DNA of 64,000 nt. Origin: Cyanobacteria bacterium UBA2566. GTDB taxonomy: Bacteria; Cyanobacteriota; Cyanobacteriia; Cyanobacteriales; Desertifilaceae. A program made the position numbers and the translations under genes. This document shows positions 16,260 to 25,357 of this stretch, piece after piece. Within the stretch, counting starts at the first letter, position 1; the number at the start of each line of letters is the position of its first letter. The stretch spans positions 40,498-104,497 of the forward strand of contig DDLS01000174.1 in NCBI GenBank assembly GCA_002340255.1, in the 5' to 3' direction. Below the pieces are notes generated by a model that saw only the letters and a program-made list of their open reading frames with translations, was not told the origin of the DNA and did no database searches.

Positions 16260-16928
16260 TTACTTATTATTTAACCTATCGCGCACGCGAGGACAGGGTT
16301 CAGGCTTCACGGAGGCGATCGCACAATGATCTTTTAAGCAAGATTGCTCAAAGGCGGCTTCTTGTTCTAAAGGTTGGGGATATTGTCCAAATACCATTTC
16401 GCAACTGAAATCTTCAAAGTTGGGAGTCATGGTTAAGGGAATGCCAAATTGCTGGGTAAAAAAGTCTTGAGTCGGGAGTTTGCACATATTAATGCACATT
16501 CCCACACATCCGCTTTGTTCTAAATAGCGGCATTTTTTAATCTGAACTGCGCTTTTTTGTTGCCGAATTGTTTGATTTTTATTCTTTATTTCTACTGTCT
16601 TCGTTTCACACGGACCAACTAACCATTCAAATAAGAGCGTTGCAAACCAGGCATTGGCTTCACACACCCATTGGGTAGGGGAGGTCAATGTCCGGATAAT
16701 GGTTAAAATGGGAGCAGGAATCAGGGAATTTAAGACCTTTTTCACCAATTGTTGTTGTTCTAAGGAATTGCGTCCCTGCATGATTTTCTGGGATACATCA
16801 ACAAAGCCTTCATAGCCTATTTTTGAACTACCTTTACCCACCACAGCAGCCATTTTGCGGGTAAAAAGGGCAATAAACAGGCGATCGCAAAGATTGTCGT
16901 GGTAAGAGGTAGGTTCGGGCACAGTCAT
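16260..16928 (-). CDS. DUF4033 protein (D27-like beta-carotene isomerase family)
   Basis: 222-aa protein of the DUF4033 family, which includes plant DWARF27, an iron-containing enzyme that isomerises all-trans-beta-carotene at C9 on the way to strigolactones. Visible family features are GYEGFVDVSQKIMQGR near the N-terminus and the cysteine-rich stretch YLEQSGCVGMCINMCKLPTQDFF (residues ~145-167), followed by PNFEDFSCEMVFGQ. Several further Cys and His residues could bind iron. Cyanobacterial members have not been shown to make strigolactones, so the substrate is open. It starts 7 bp after the aldehyde dehydrogenase gene ends, so the two are probably one operon. Confidence 0.85.
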   Translation of the reverse strand: MTVPEPTSYHDNLCDRLFIALFTRKMAAVVGKGSSKIGYEGFVDVSQKIMQGRNSLEQQQLVKKVLNSLIPAPILTIIRTLTSPTQWVCEANAWFATLLFEWLVGPCETKTVEIKNKNQTIRQQKSAVQIKKCRYLEQSGCVGMCINMCKLPTQDFFTQQFGIPLTMTPNFEDFSCEMVFGQYPQPLEQEAAFEQSCLKDHCAIASVKPEPCPRVRDRLNNK

Positions 16929-16935
16929 GATGCGG

Positions 16936-18306
16936 TTAATATCTCAGGAGTCTTTTCAACAGTTGGAGCTTGTTGCCATAGGGGGGATATCGCAAGTTGA
17001 GATCCAGCCAAAACCAGCGTCTTAAGACACTTTTGTAATGGCTAAAGGTTTGAAAGCTTGCCAATCCATGATAGCGGCCCATGCCACTTTGTCCAACTCC
17101 CCCAAAGGGCAGTTGGGGAATGTTGAACTGTAAAACCGTATCGTTGAGAGCGACAGTTCCCGATGAGACGTGTTGTAGCACTTGGCGCTGAACTGGGGAG
17201 CGTTTGGAGAAGAGATAGAGAGCGAGGGGTTTGGGACGTTGATTGATTTCGGCGATCGCCTCCTCAATCTCACCATAGTCTAGAATCGGTAAAATTGGTC
17301 CAAAAATCTCCTCTTGCATCACCAAGGAATCCCAGGTTATTCCATCAATCAAAGTGGGGGCAATATAGCAAGTTTCCGCATTGGTGTGCCCTCCACAAAG
17401 AATATTCCCTTCTTGCAGTAATCCCTGGAGATGGTTAAACTGTTTGTCATTCACAATGCGGGCATAATCTGGACTTTCTTCCGGGTTTTCACCATAGAAA
17501 GCTTTAACTTCAGACAGCATCGCTTGAATTAGATCGGCTTTAACTCGCCGATCTACCAGCACATAATCTGGAGCAATACAAGTTTGTCCGGCATTGATAA
17601 ATTTACCCCAAATAATCCGCCGCGCTGTGCAAGCCAAGTTACACTCTCGATCCACAATACAAGGACTTTTTCCTCCCAACTCTAACGTCACTGGCGTTAA
17701 GTGTTTCACCGCGGCTTCCATGACGATTTTGCCAATTCTAGAACTACCCGTAAATAAAATACGATCGAATTTCTGGGCTAAGAGTTCTTGGCTGACTTCG
17801 GCATTTCCTTCGAGTACAGCAATATAGTTAGGATCGAAATTTTCAGTAATGATTTCTGCTAAAATTCCGGAAGTCTTGGGGGCTATCTCCGAAGGCTTAA
17901 CCACAGCACAATTTCCCGCTGCTATTGCTCCCACCAGGGGCGTTATCGCTAAATTAAACGGATAATTCCAAGCAGAGATAATCAGCACTACACCTAAGGG
18001 TTCCGGATAAATTTCGCCGACAGAAGGCCACATCACGAAGGGAGTGAAGGTGCGTTTCGGTTTTACCCATTGATTTAAGTTCTTTAAGGCATAATCAATT
18101 TCGGCGATCGGGCTAAATTCATAATAACCCTCTAATTTAGGTTTATTTAAATCCTCTTTCAATCCAGCCAATATTTTGGATTTATTTTGCTCAATTACCG
18201 CCCTCAGCCTTTGAAGCTGAGATTTTCTAAATTTCAACTCTCTGGTTTGTCCAGACCGGAAAAAATCTCTCTGTTGAGCAATCAGTTGTTCGCCGTTAAT
18301 TATCAT
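16936..18306 (-). CDS. Aldehyde dehydrogenase family protein
   Basis: 456-aa NAD(P)-dependent aldehyde dehydrogenase of the short class 3-like (fatty aldehyde) type. The NAD-binding loop FTGSSRIGKIV, the general base in LELGGKSPCIV and the catalytic Cys in INAGQTCIAPDYVL are all present; EEIFGPILPI and PFGGVGQSGMGRYHG complete the signature. The C-terminal 40 residues are basic and aromatic, which may favour membrane association as in fatty aldehyde dehydrogenases. It precedes the D27-like gene by only 7 bp, so it may act on a carotenoid-derived or lipid aldehyde; that is inference. Confidence 0.92.
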   Translation of the reverse strand: MIINGEQLIAQQRDFFRSGQTRELKFRKSQLQRLRAVIEQNKSKILAGLKEDLNKPKLEGYYEFSPIAEIDYALKNLNQWVKPKRTFTPFVMWPSVGEIYPEPLGVVLIISAWNYPFNLAITPLVGAIAAGNCAVVKPSEIAPKTSGILAEIITENFDPNYIAVLEGNAEVSQELLAQKFDRILFTGSSRIGKIVMEAAVKHLTPVTLELGGKSPCIVDRECNLACTARRIIWGKFINAGQTCIAPDYVLVDRRVKADLIQAMLSEVKAFYGENPEESPDYARIVNDKQFNHLQGLLQEGNILCGGHTNAETCYIAPTLIDGITWDSLVMQEEIFGPILPILDYGEIEEAIAEINQRPKPLALYLFSKRSPVQRQVLQHVSSGTVALNDTVLQFNIPQLPFGGVGQSGMGRYHGLASFQTFSHYKSVLRRWFWLDLNLRYPPYGNKLQLLKRLLRY

Positions 18307-18362
18307 AAGCTATGATTAAAATCTTGATGTTTTTCTTATATTATCCTCCTTCACATTCTAGA

Positions 18363-19241
18363 TCATTTTGCGATTTCCATAAAATAGAAGAATCCATAGC
18401 ATCCTTGCTCTCTAATTCTCGGCGATAGGTCATTCCTTATCAGTAATTGTAGCCCATGTGAAATTTGAGTTTGTAACCGAAATATTTCCTTTTGTTCTTT
18501 TTGGTTAAGATCTCGATCTGGAGTGGATAATCGAGGGTCTAGATTAGGATCTTCTAGGGGGAGTTCTCGATCGGCTCCTCTTGGCTGATTTTGAGTATTT
18601 CTTTTGAATCTAAACTTGATTAATCTTTCTACATACAGTAAAATCACACTGACCCAAATTGTAGCGCCTACAATGACTATAGAAATCCTGATTTGGCGGT
18701 GTATATAGGTCGGCTGTAGTTCTTCATAGCCTTTAATTAGGATTTGTTTTAATCTTTCAATAGCATTAGGAGTTAAGCGAGAAATCAGTTGTCCATACAA
18801 TTGACTATCTCTCTCTGCGATCTCCACAATGGGTATCGGTTGAAACGGAGGAAGATCGGAGGAAATTAAAACGGTATATCCTTGGTATTCTTTGGATGTA
18901 ATGCTTAAAGTTTTGGGGTTAAATTCGGTGGTAATAACTTGCTTAAGTCTACTTTCAATTTGAATAATGCGCTGCTGTAAAGGCGTTTGGTGTCGGCGAG
19001 TTTTTTGGGCTAGAGAAGGACGATCGGAAACATCAAAAAGCTTACGTCCATTGAGGGAGATTGTACCATAGACTAATTGGGAGCTGTCAGCAGTGGTTTG
19101 AGATTCTTGAGCGCCACCAACAACAGGGGGAAGTTGTGCTGATGCAGCAGTCAAAAGGTTAGGGAGAAATATTGTTAGCATAGCGATCGCCATACTAACC
19201 CAGATGAATCGACTATATCGTTTGAGCATATCTAACCACAA
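18363..19241 (-). CDS. Hypothetical two-helix membrane protein (possible truncated MscS-like)
   Basis: 292-aa protein with an N-terminal hydrophobic segment (~12-33, ending ASA, probably a signal peptide), a ~150-residue exported part containing LVYGTISLNGRKLFDVS, and a single membrane helix at ~185-203 followed by a basic KFRFKR. This layout resembles the N-terminal part of cyanobacterial MscS-family channel proteins, but the channel domain is absent and the frame ends shortly after a charged linker (IRNDLSPRIREQGCYG). It may therefore be a truncated channel gene. The family assignment is weak; the gene is probably real or was until recently. Confidence 0.5.
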   Translation of the reverse strand: MWLDMLKRYSRFIWVSMAIAMLTIFLPNLLTAASAQLPPVVGGAQESQTTADSSQLVYGTISLNGRKLFDVSDRPSLAQKTRRHQTPLQQRIIQIESRLKQVITTEFNPKTLSITSKEYQGYTVLISSDLPPFQPIPIVEIAERDSQLYGQLISRLTPNAIERLKQILIKGYEELQPTYIHRQIRISIVIVGATIWVSVILLYVERLIKFRFKRNTQNQPRGADRELPLEDPNLDPRLSTPDRDLNQKEQKEIFRLQTQISHGLQLLIRNDLSPRIREQGCYGFFYFMEIAK

Positions 19242-19890
19242 GGATAGCGATCGCCTGTCAGTTTACCATTCAAGCGATCGCTGTTCTGTTATCCTTCATC
19301 GCTGAGAGTCCCTTCAAGCCTGGGGATGTCCCTCCTGATGACTCCTCTCCCAGCATCGCTCCAGAAGGATTAATTGATAGCGATACCAAAATTGCTGGGG
19401 ACTCCAGATCGTGGGAGACTCTGGGTTAAACAAGGGTTGCTGAAGATAAGCCCATAATGGGAGCCAAAAGGTGTAATAGTTAAACTTCATGGTTATCTAA
19501 ACGGTTAAGATGGTGAGATTTACAATGACAGTCCACCTAGATGGCAGGTGAGTCAGGATTGAGCCGTTATATCCCTTCCTTTCTCTACTGTGCCAAACTC
19601 ATCGGCAGACTTGCTGAAATGTTGCATTCTTTGACAAAACTTGACATTTAACTTAAAACTCCACCGATCAAGTCGAGAACAGGCGAACCCCTTCCCCAGA
19701 CAGAAACAGGTTTTAATCCAATCCTCCTGGAGTCACCACCCAAAAAAGGCTATAGTCGGACATTGACTTGGAAAAGTTCCCGTAACGCTCCATCGGATAG
19801 ATACAGAGACAGCTATCTTGCTAATTTCCCCTCTCTATTGTCTATTGTCTAACCTGCACAGCTCATTCTTTCAGCAAACCCTAAATCAAG
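19242..19890. other. Non-coding gap between membrane protein and AAA locus
   Basis: About 650 bp with no gene I can support. A plus-strand frame near 19250-19430 reads a hydrophobic segment followed by SPFKPGDVPPDDSSPSIAPE and stops at once; it has no start codon and may be the remnant of a secreted protein gene. Confidence 0.4.
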
Positions 19891-22368
19891 TTATTTGAGA
19901 TAGTTTTGAATAGAAGGGACATCGAGGGTTTCATTATTAATCACTAACGCGATATTGATATTTTCCAGGAAATTAACAAACCATTGAATTTGATCCAGAG
20001 GCTTAGACTCATAATAATTAAACCACTGAAATAATTGTCGTCCTAAATTAGATTGACTTTGTCCAGAAATCAAAACAACTTTCAGCAACAAAGCGCTAGT
20101 CTTGAGTTCCCCTAAGCTCGCAATTAAATTAATAAAAATATAGTGGTTTGGATCGTTGGGACTCTCAATCAAAAACCTCAATAGTCTCTCGCAAGTTTGA
20201 TTGAGCAACAGTGAATTAAATCCTTCATTATCTTGTTCGGGCAACAAACTTTTGAGTTGTCGTCTTAATTTGAAATTAAATTGCTGAGACCGAAAATCAG
20301 CATCAATTGCGGTAATGATATACTGATAAAAATCATCTTTAAATTCTTGATATGACTCAACTTGTTCTGTGTGTTCTAGGAATGCTCTAGCTAAATCTTT
20401 ATAACTAGAATTTCCTTCCACTTTTCCTGTAAACTGTTTAATCGCTAAATACAAATCCTGGTCACTAAGCAAGGTGGGATTAGCAAAAGGCTTTTGACTG
20501 GCTACACCTGATGTTTTTTTAATTAAATATTTGGCATATTGGGATAGACTAAGTTCAAATTCCCATTGCCGTTCTGCTTGAATTTCTTGCAACAGTTGTT
20601 GGTGTTCCCTTGAGCTACTAGAAGACACGAGAGAATAGCGATAGAGATAAGGGTATCGATGAATTTGGGTTTTGAGTGGAGAAGTTAAAATGGGCGATAA
20701 TTTTGATTTAGAATCAGATTTATTTTTAATTAAAATACGCAGAAATTGATAATCTTCAGTTTCCTCAAACTCTTTAACTGTTGCGTGAATAATCGGCTCA
20801 ACAAAAAGCTTGTCGATCATTTTGTATTCATGACTTTCGCAAAACCGATCGACCATCTTTTTGAGTTGGTCAACATATTTCGGCAAAGGAGAAGAATAAG
20901 AATATTGGTTTTCTTTTTGCTGATTGAACAGGGCAATTAATCCAACAATGGCGATTTTTGATGCAGCGCGCATTTGCCAATGATTGATTAAAATATAAAA
21001 ACAGCGATTCAAGATTTTGTTAAACTGATGTTGTTCGGGGACTTGAATAACTAGCCGTCGAATAACTGCACTGATTTCAATATCTGGATATCCAATAACT
21101 TCAATCAGCAATTTATGAACTCTTTGAATCATCACAGCCGGAGATTCTTCTTGCACCCAATACAGAAGATGATCGTAAAGAGTTTGTTCATCTGATAAAC
21201 ATTTCTTGGTCAATGATTTAACGGATTTATCCGGGCTATACCCCAGACAACTCTCCAGCCATTTAAAGTTAAACGTATCGGCATAAATTTGGTTATAAAC
21301 TCTGAGGATAGGACGAGCATAGTGATGGCCAAATGGTAATTTAATCGCTAAACCACTCAACCGTAGTTCAGTTTGCTGTGGACTCTCTTCTGATGGAATT
21401 TCACCTTGCTTTAAAATTTGCCAATATAACTCTAATAAAGACTTTCGATTGGGACTTTCAAGCAGGCGATCGCGAATAGATCTGAGGTGTTCTGGTTCAT
21501 CTTGAGTTTCCCAATTATGGAGGATTTTTCTATAAACCAACTGATGGACTGTTTTGCGTTCTTGATTGAGGGAAATAAAGTCATCTCCATTGGCGACTAA
21601 ATGGCATAACTTTTGGGTTAAGAATGGCTTTCCTCCTGTCCAATTTAAAATGGATTTGAGAACTATTTTGGGATCTCTGGCTTTCATGACTAATCCTTCT
21701 GCTAACCCTAAACAATCTTGGAATTGAAATCCAGTGAGCTGAATTTCTAGACCCATATCAAAAGGACTGATTTCAGGTTGAGAACTGAGTTCTGATGGAC
21801 TAGCAACACCCAATAAAACCCAAGTGAGGCGGTGATAGTCTGGATTTTTTTTTCGATTTTGATAGCAAGATCGAATTAAGCCAAAGAATTCATCAATTGG
21901 GAATTTTAAGCCCAAAACACTATCAATTTCATCGACAAAAATGACAATATTATGGGGGATATGAAATAAAATGACTTCGGTTAACAATAGACGCAGCCGC
22001 TCGACGGGAGGAAAAGAGAGGCGATCGCGCCACCATCTGGGTAAATTTACTTTATCGACTAAATTAAAGCTACTTAACACCGAATAGGCAAAGGCAGCAT
22101 ACCATTCTTCTGTGGTGATATTGCAGCTAAAAATAGCAGTTAAATCGACTACCCCACAAACAATTCCCCGGTTTCTGAGTAGCTCAATGGTGCGGACTCG
22201 TAAAGAGGATTTTCCCATTTGCCGGGAGTTGAGAACATAGCAAAATTCTCCGGCTAGAACCCCGCGAAATAAATCAGCATCGGCTTGACGAACCACATAA
22301 GTTGGAGAATTCAGGGGTAAGCTACCACCAAATTGATATTCATACATTTTTGTAAATGTGTTATTCAT
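19891..22368 (-). CDS. AAA-like (AAA_35) ATPase with long uncharacterised C-terminus
   Basis: 825-aa protein. The N-terminal ~330 residues are an AAA-like NTPase: YEYQFGGSLPLNSPTYVVR lead-in, P-loop NSRQMGKSS (47-55), Walker B IVIFVDEID (~141-149), and a sensor-like stretch ending FDMGLEIQLTGF. Then comes a winged-helix-like segment, and ~450 mostly helical residues I cannot assign, possibly a sensor or repeat scaffold. The start at 22368 (MNNTFTKMYEY) is preferred because the longer frame to 22476 overlaps the upstream gene. It lies 37 bp after the HTH-TIR-AAA gene in the same direction, so the two probably form one operon and may act together. Confidence 0.8.
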   Translation of the reverse strand: MNNTFTKMYEYQFGGSLPLNSPTYVVRQADADLFRGVLAGEFCYVLNSRQMGKSSLRVRTIELLRNRGIVCGVVDLTAIFSCNITTEEWYAAFAYSVLSSFNLVDKVNLPRWWRDRLSFPPVERLRLLLTEVILFHIPHNIVIFVDEIDSVLGLKFPIDEFFGLIRSCYQNRKKNPDYHRLTWVLLGVASPSELSSQPEISPFDMGLEIQLTGFQFQDCLGLAEGLVMKARDPKIVLKSILNWTGGKPFLTQKLCHLVANGDDFISLNQERKTVHQLVYRKILHNWETQDEPEHLRSIRDRLLESPNRKSLLELYWQILKQGEIPSEESPQQTELRLSGLAIKLPFGHHYARPILRVYNQIYADTFNFKWLESCLGYSPDKSVKSLTKKCLSDEQTLYDHLLYWVQEESPAVMIQRVHKLLIEVIGYPDIEISAVIRRLVIQVPEQHQFNKILNRCFYILINHWQMRAASKIAIVGLIALFNQQKENQYSYSSPLPKYVDQLKKMVDRFCESHEYKMIDKLFVEPIIHATVKEFEETEDYQFLRILIKNKSDSKSKLSPILTSPLKTQIHRYPYLYRYSLVSSSSSREHQQLLQEIQAERQWEFELSLSQYAKYLIKKTSGVASQKPFANPTLLSDQDLYLAIKQFTGKVEGNSSYKDLARAFLEHTEQVESYQEFKDDFYQYIITAIDADFRSQQFNFKLRRQLKSLLPEQDNEGFNSLLLNQTCERLLRFLIESPNDPNHYIFINLIASLGELKTSALLLKVVLISGQSQSNLGRQLFQWFNYYESKPLDQIQWFVNFLENINIALVINNETLDVPSIQNYLK

Positions 22369-22405
22369 GACTCCCCTAGATAAACGCACCACACTGAAAA
22401 AAAAA

Positions 22406-24235
22406 TCAAGAGAGCTGGACTCGAAAATATTGACGATATAAATTACATCTAGGGATGACATTGTGACCTTGTACATGGATTAACCCCATGCTGTGTAACT
22501 TAAATGCTTGGATGGATTCCAGTTGCATTTCTTGGGGACTAGTTACTACTTTTTTGAGGGCTTCTTTTAGAACAGAATGGTGATGTAAATTCCATAAGTG
22601 TCGCCTTAAATGATCGCTATATAATCCTGCATCGGTAGCCGCTGTTTCTAAGACTGTTTTTAAGGTTATTTCGTGGCGAGCAATATGGTAGAGTGCTAAT
22701 CGGACTAAATAGGGGTGTCCTCCTACCATAGACATGAGTTGATTGACTTCTGAGATTGTCCAATCTAAGCCATGACGATGAGCGAGTTCGAGGATTTTCT
22801 CAGGGGGAAATTCGGGGAGTTCAATGGGTAAGCCGACATTAAAGGGGGATTGGTTAATACTCATGGGAACATAGACTTCTGTGGAATGGACAACGACTAA
22901 GCGTAGTTGTTTCCAAATCTCTCGGTTTTTCCCTTCTTCATGCCAGGCTCGCAGGAGGCTAAAAAAGTCTGAGGCAATGTCGGGAAAAGAGAAAACCACA
23001 TCGACTTCATCTAATCCTAAAACTAGGGGAGATTCGCAGTAGGGAAGAATATAGTTCTCAAAGTAGGATTTGCAGGCAACTTTGGCTCCAAAAATGCTGT
23101 TCCAATGCTCTTCAAAGTTAACGGGGAGGTTTATTTGCAGGCTAATATTGGCACAAAACCATTTGAGAAAGAGTTCAAGATCGGTGAAGACTTTGCTGTC
23201 GGCAAGTTGAAAACTGAGGGGAACGGTGGCATAGTCAACGGTGCAGGCATGGTGTAAGATTCGAGCCATAAGGGAGGTTTTTCCCATTTGTCGAGGTGCT
23301 TTGATGCGAATTAAGGCTCCGGGTTTTTCGATCGCCTCATAACATCGCGTTTCAATTCTGGGCCGTTCGATATAAAATGCTGAGGCCAGCTCTACTTGTC
23401 CTCTGGGTATTTCGGGTTCGGCAATGGGTTGGGGGGGAGATTTGGGTAAGATAGCGTAGGATTGATTGGTGGGTTGCTCTGGGGGAGAGAGTTCGTTCAT
23501 CTGCTGGCGATCGCCCTCAGCCAACAGTTGCAATAGGGTTTTAATTAACTTGGGAGTATCATCTGGCGATCGCCATCTTAACCTCGGTAAATCCTGTAAA
23601 TATCCCCGCAAGTCGTGGTTGAGCAAGCTAAATGAATTCTTGATTTCTAACGGAATAATATGAGGAAGTCCTTGTTGACGAGACTCTTGTAAAGACTTGA
23701 CAATTCGCACCTCTTCGGTAATCATTTCACTCACCGCAGAAAGAGGCGAAAGCAATAGTAAAACCTCTTCACAGGTATTCAATTCTCGGTAAATTTGTTG
23801 CAAGCCATTTTTGGCCATCCGCAGGCAATTATCGGCTAAAGTCACCGTATAACCGGAGTTTCTCAGGGTTTCGTAGAGTTGGGCAATCAGGCTTAAAGGC
23901 GGATCGGTGGGACTTTGATAGTAACTGAGCAGGATATGATGTTTTTGGGGTTGGGGTTCCCGGCTGGTTTTCAGCGCTTCCCCAATTAACTCTGGACGAT
24001 ATTTAGCGATCAGCGCAACTAATTCCCCACGACGGGAATATCCCGCTTCTTGCGGATCGACATCTCCCAAAAACGCATCACAGATATGTTGGATATGTTT
24101 GCGTACCGTCACCGGTTGAATATAAAGCTGTTCGGCGATCGCCGTATCTTCTTCACCGGCTAACACTTTCAGCAGCACTTCTTGTCGCCTAGGGGTAAGA
24201 TTAGCAAAGGATTGGATAAACTGAATCTGGTTCAT
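22406..24235 (-). CDS. HTH-TIR-AAA (AAA_35) multidomain protein
   Basis: 609-aa three-domain protein. Residues ~10-60 are a LuxR-like helix-turn-helix (LTPRRQEVLLKVLAG, then TVRKHIQHICDAFLG). Residues ~100-220 are a TIR-like domain: HILLSYYQ opening strand, VLLLLSPLSAVSEMITEEV with a Glu (~174) where NADase-type TIR domains have the catalytic acid. Residues ~275-600 are an AAA-like NTPase with P-loop APRQMGKTS (313-321), which lacks the first Gly of the Walker consensus, and Walker B LGLDEVD. The architecture occurs in cyanobacteria without defined function; signalling, stress response or phage defence are possible. ATG 24235 is preferred to an upstream TTG at 24247. Confidence 0.85.
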   Translation of the reverse strand: MNQIQFIQSFANLTPRRQEVLLKVLAGEEDTAIAEQLYIQPVTVRKHIQHICDAFLGDVDPQEAGYSRRGELVALIAKYRPELIGEALKTSREPQPQKHHILLSYYQSPTDPPLSLIAQLYETLRNSGYTVTLADNCLRMAKNGLQQIYRELNTCEEVLLLLSPLSAVSEMITEEVRIVKSLQESRQQGLPHIIPLEIKNSFSLLNHDLRGYLQDLPRLRWRSPDDTPKLIKTLLQLLAEGDRQQMNELSPPEQPTNQSYAILPKSPPQPIAEPEIPRGQVELASAFYIERPRIETRCYEAIEKPGALIRIKAPRQMGKTSLMARILHHACTVDYATVPLSFQLADSKVFTDLELFLKWFCANISLQINLPVNFEEHWNSIFGAKVACKSYFENYILPYCESPLVLGLDEVDVVFSFPDIASDFFSLLRAWHEEGKNREIWKQLRLVVVHSTEVYVPMSINQSPFNVGLPIELPEFPPEKILELAHRHGLDWTISEVNQLMSMVGGHPYLVRLALYHIARHEITLKTVLETAATDAGLYSDHLRRHLWNLHHHSVLKEALKKVVTSPQEMQLESIQAFKLHSMGLIHVQGHNVIPRCNLYRQYFRVQLS

Positions 24236-24538
24236 CAGATTACACAAAGAAACAACACATCGGGGATGAGACGATGGCTCTAAGAGAACCCGAATCTTCT
24301 TCTATTGTTTATTAATATCGTCAGAACTGCCACTGAGGACAATTGTGTATGCAAACACCACATCACAGAGCAATGGGTGAAAATTATCGCTTCTGTGAAT
24401 CTTGCTTACACAAAACCCCCTCATCTCCCTAACGTCAGTCATAGTAGAAGCATCAGAGTCATCATTGTCCTGTTTGGTCTGACCTTCGGGTTTGCCTATC
24501 CTTGAGACGAATCTTTATGAGTTGCTTGAACCTAGGGT

Positions 24539-24669
24539 GAGTTGAGTTTTTATATAGCGCTCAACTCCTCAGAGATAGTAAGGCTTTGAGGATCTCTGCT
24601 CCTTTGATGCTAAGTCGTGTTCCAAACTGATGTGCAGGCTACTTGATTGCAGTCTGCACTATTTTTTTT
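24539..24669 (+). ncRNA. Candidate three-hairpin small RNA with terminator
   Basis: Three successive inverted repeats: GAGTTGAG/CTCAACTC (24539-24546, 24560-24567), AGAGAT/ATCTCT (24571-24576, 24592-24597), and GTGCAGGCT/AGTCTGCAC (24632-24640, 24651-24659, one G-U pair). The last is followed by TATTTTTTTT, a good intrinsic terminator on the plus strand. No gene lies upstream on that strand for this terminator to serve, so a short independent transcript is the simplest explanation. Promoter and start are not identified. Confidence 0.4.
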
Positions 24670-24819
24670 AAAGGACGCTACACGTTGGTTATGGGTAATG
24701 GGTACTAGGTTTCTGCCATTAACAGCGTTATAGTCGAGATCGAGCTGATCGATGACAGTTCTTTGGATGTTATAGAATATCGAAACAATCATATACCACA
24801 ACCCTATTCCCTATTCCCT

Positions 24820-24832
24820 AGCGCGAAGCACT
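24820..24832. repeat. Dispersed palindromic mini-repeat, copy
   Basis: AGCGCGAAGCACT, preceded by TTCCCTATTCCC heptamers, just before the rhodanese gene. Same heptamer-plus-palindrome composite as at 1497-1527. Confidence 0.55.
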
Positions 24833-24841
24833 ATATCTCTT

Positions 24842-25285
24842 ATGCAAACGAAACGCTGGATTTTAGTTCTATCAAGTTTATATTTAAGTGCTGCGATCGC
24901 CGGTTGCGCTCTTCCGGGTAATAGCCAAGAGGCGATCGCCGAAATTAGTGTGACTCAAGTCAGGCAACTGGCGGCTGATAAGCCCGGAATTTTAGCCGAA
25001 CAAGCCCTATTTATTGATGTTCGCACCCCTCAAGAATATGCCCAAGATCGCATTGGAGAGAGTCCTTTAATTCCCCTAGCAGAAATTGAATCCGGAGAAG
25101 GGATTGAAAAAATTCGTCAATTAGCCGGAGATCGTCTAGTTATCCTCTATTGCTTCTCTGGAGTTCGCTCCGGTATCGCCCAACAGATCCTAGAACAAGC
25201 CGGTATTGAAACGGTGAGTCTAGAAGGAGGCATTCAAGCCTGGCGGAAAACCATTCCTGCCACCACAGAAGCCAACCTCTTTTAA
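24842..25285 (+). CDS. Rhodanese-like domain lipoprotein
   Basis: 147-aa exported protein. The N-terminus is a lipoprotein signal with lipobox IAGC (Cys about residue 22). The rest is a single rhodanese domain: FIDVRTPQEYAQDRI is the CH2A-like strand, and the active-site loop LYCFSGVRSG has the catalytic Cys followed by a six-residue loop of the sulfurtransferase type; GGIQAWRK is the C-terminal signature. It probably handles sulfane sulfur or acts as a redox protein at the outer face of the inner membrane; the substrate is unknown. A heptamer repeat and a palindrome immediately precede the start. Confidence 0.88.
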   Translation: MQTKRWILVLSSLYLSAAIAGCALPGNSQEAIAEISVTQVRQLAADKPGILAEQALFIDVRTPQEYAQDRIGESPLIPLAEIESGEGIEKIRQLAGDRLVILYCFSGVRSGIAQQILEQAGIETVSLEGGIQAWRKTIPATTEANLF

Positions 25286-25357
25286 TCGGCAGTCGGCAGT
25301 CGGCAGTAGAAAAACAACCGGTTTTCCCCTATTCCCTATTCCCCATTCCCAAGGGCT

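Larger units (their letters stand above)
24236..24841. other. Intergenic region between divergent HTH-TIR-AAA and rhodanese genes
   Basis: No protein gene supported. The right half contains three consecutive hairpins ending in a T-run (see 24539-24669), and the end near 24801-24832 has heptamer repeats and a palindromic mini-repeat. A promoter for the minus-strand AAA locus must lie here, but no clear -10/-35 pair is seen. Confidence 0.5.

Noticed and set aside
24610..24801. 63-aa minus-strand frame
   Set aside because: Crosses the T-run hairpin, has no ribosome site and no recognisable features.
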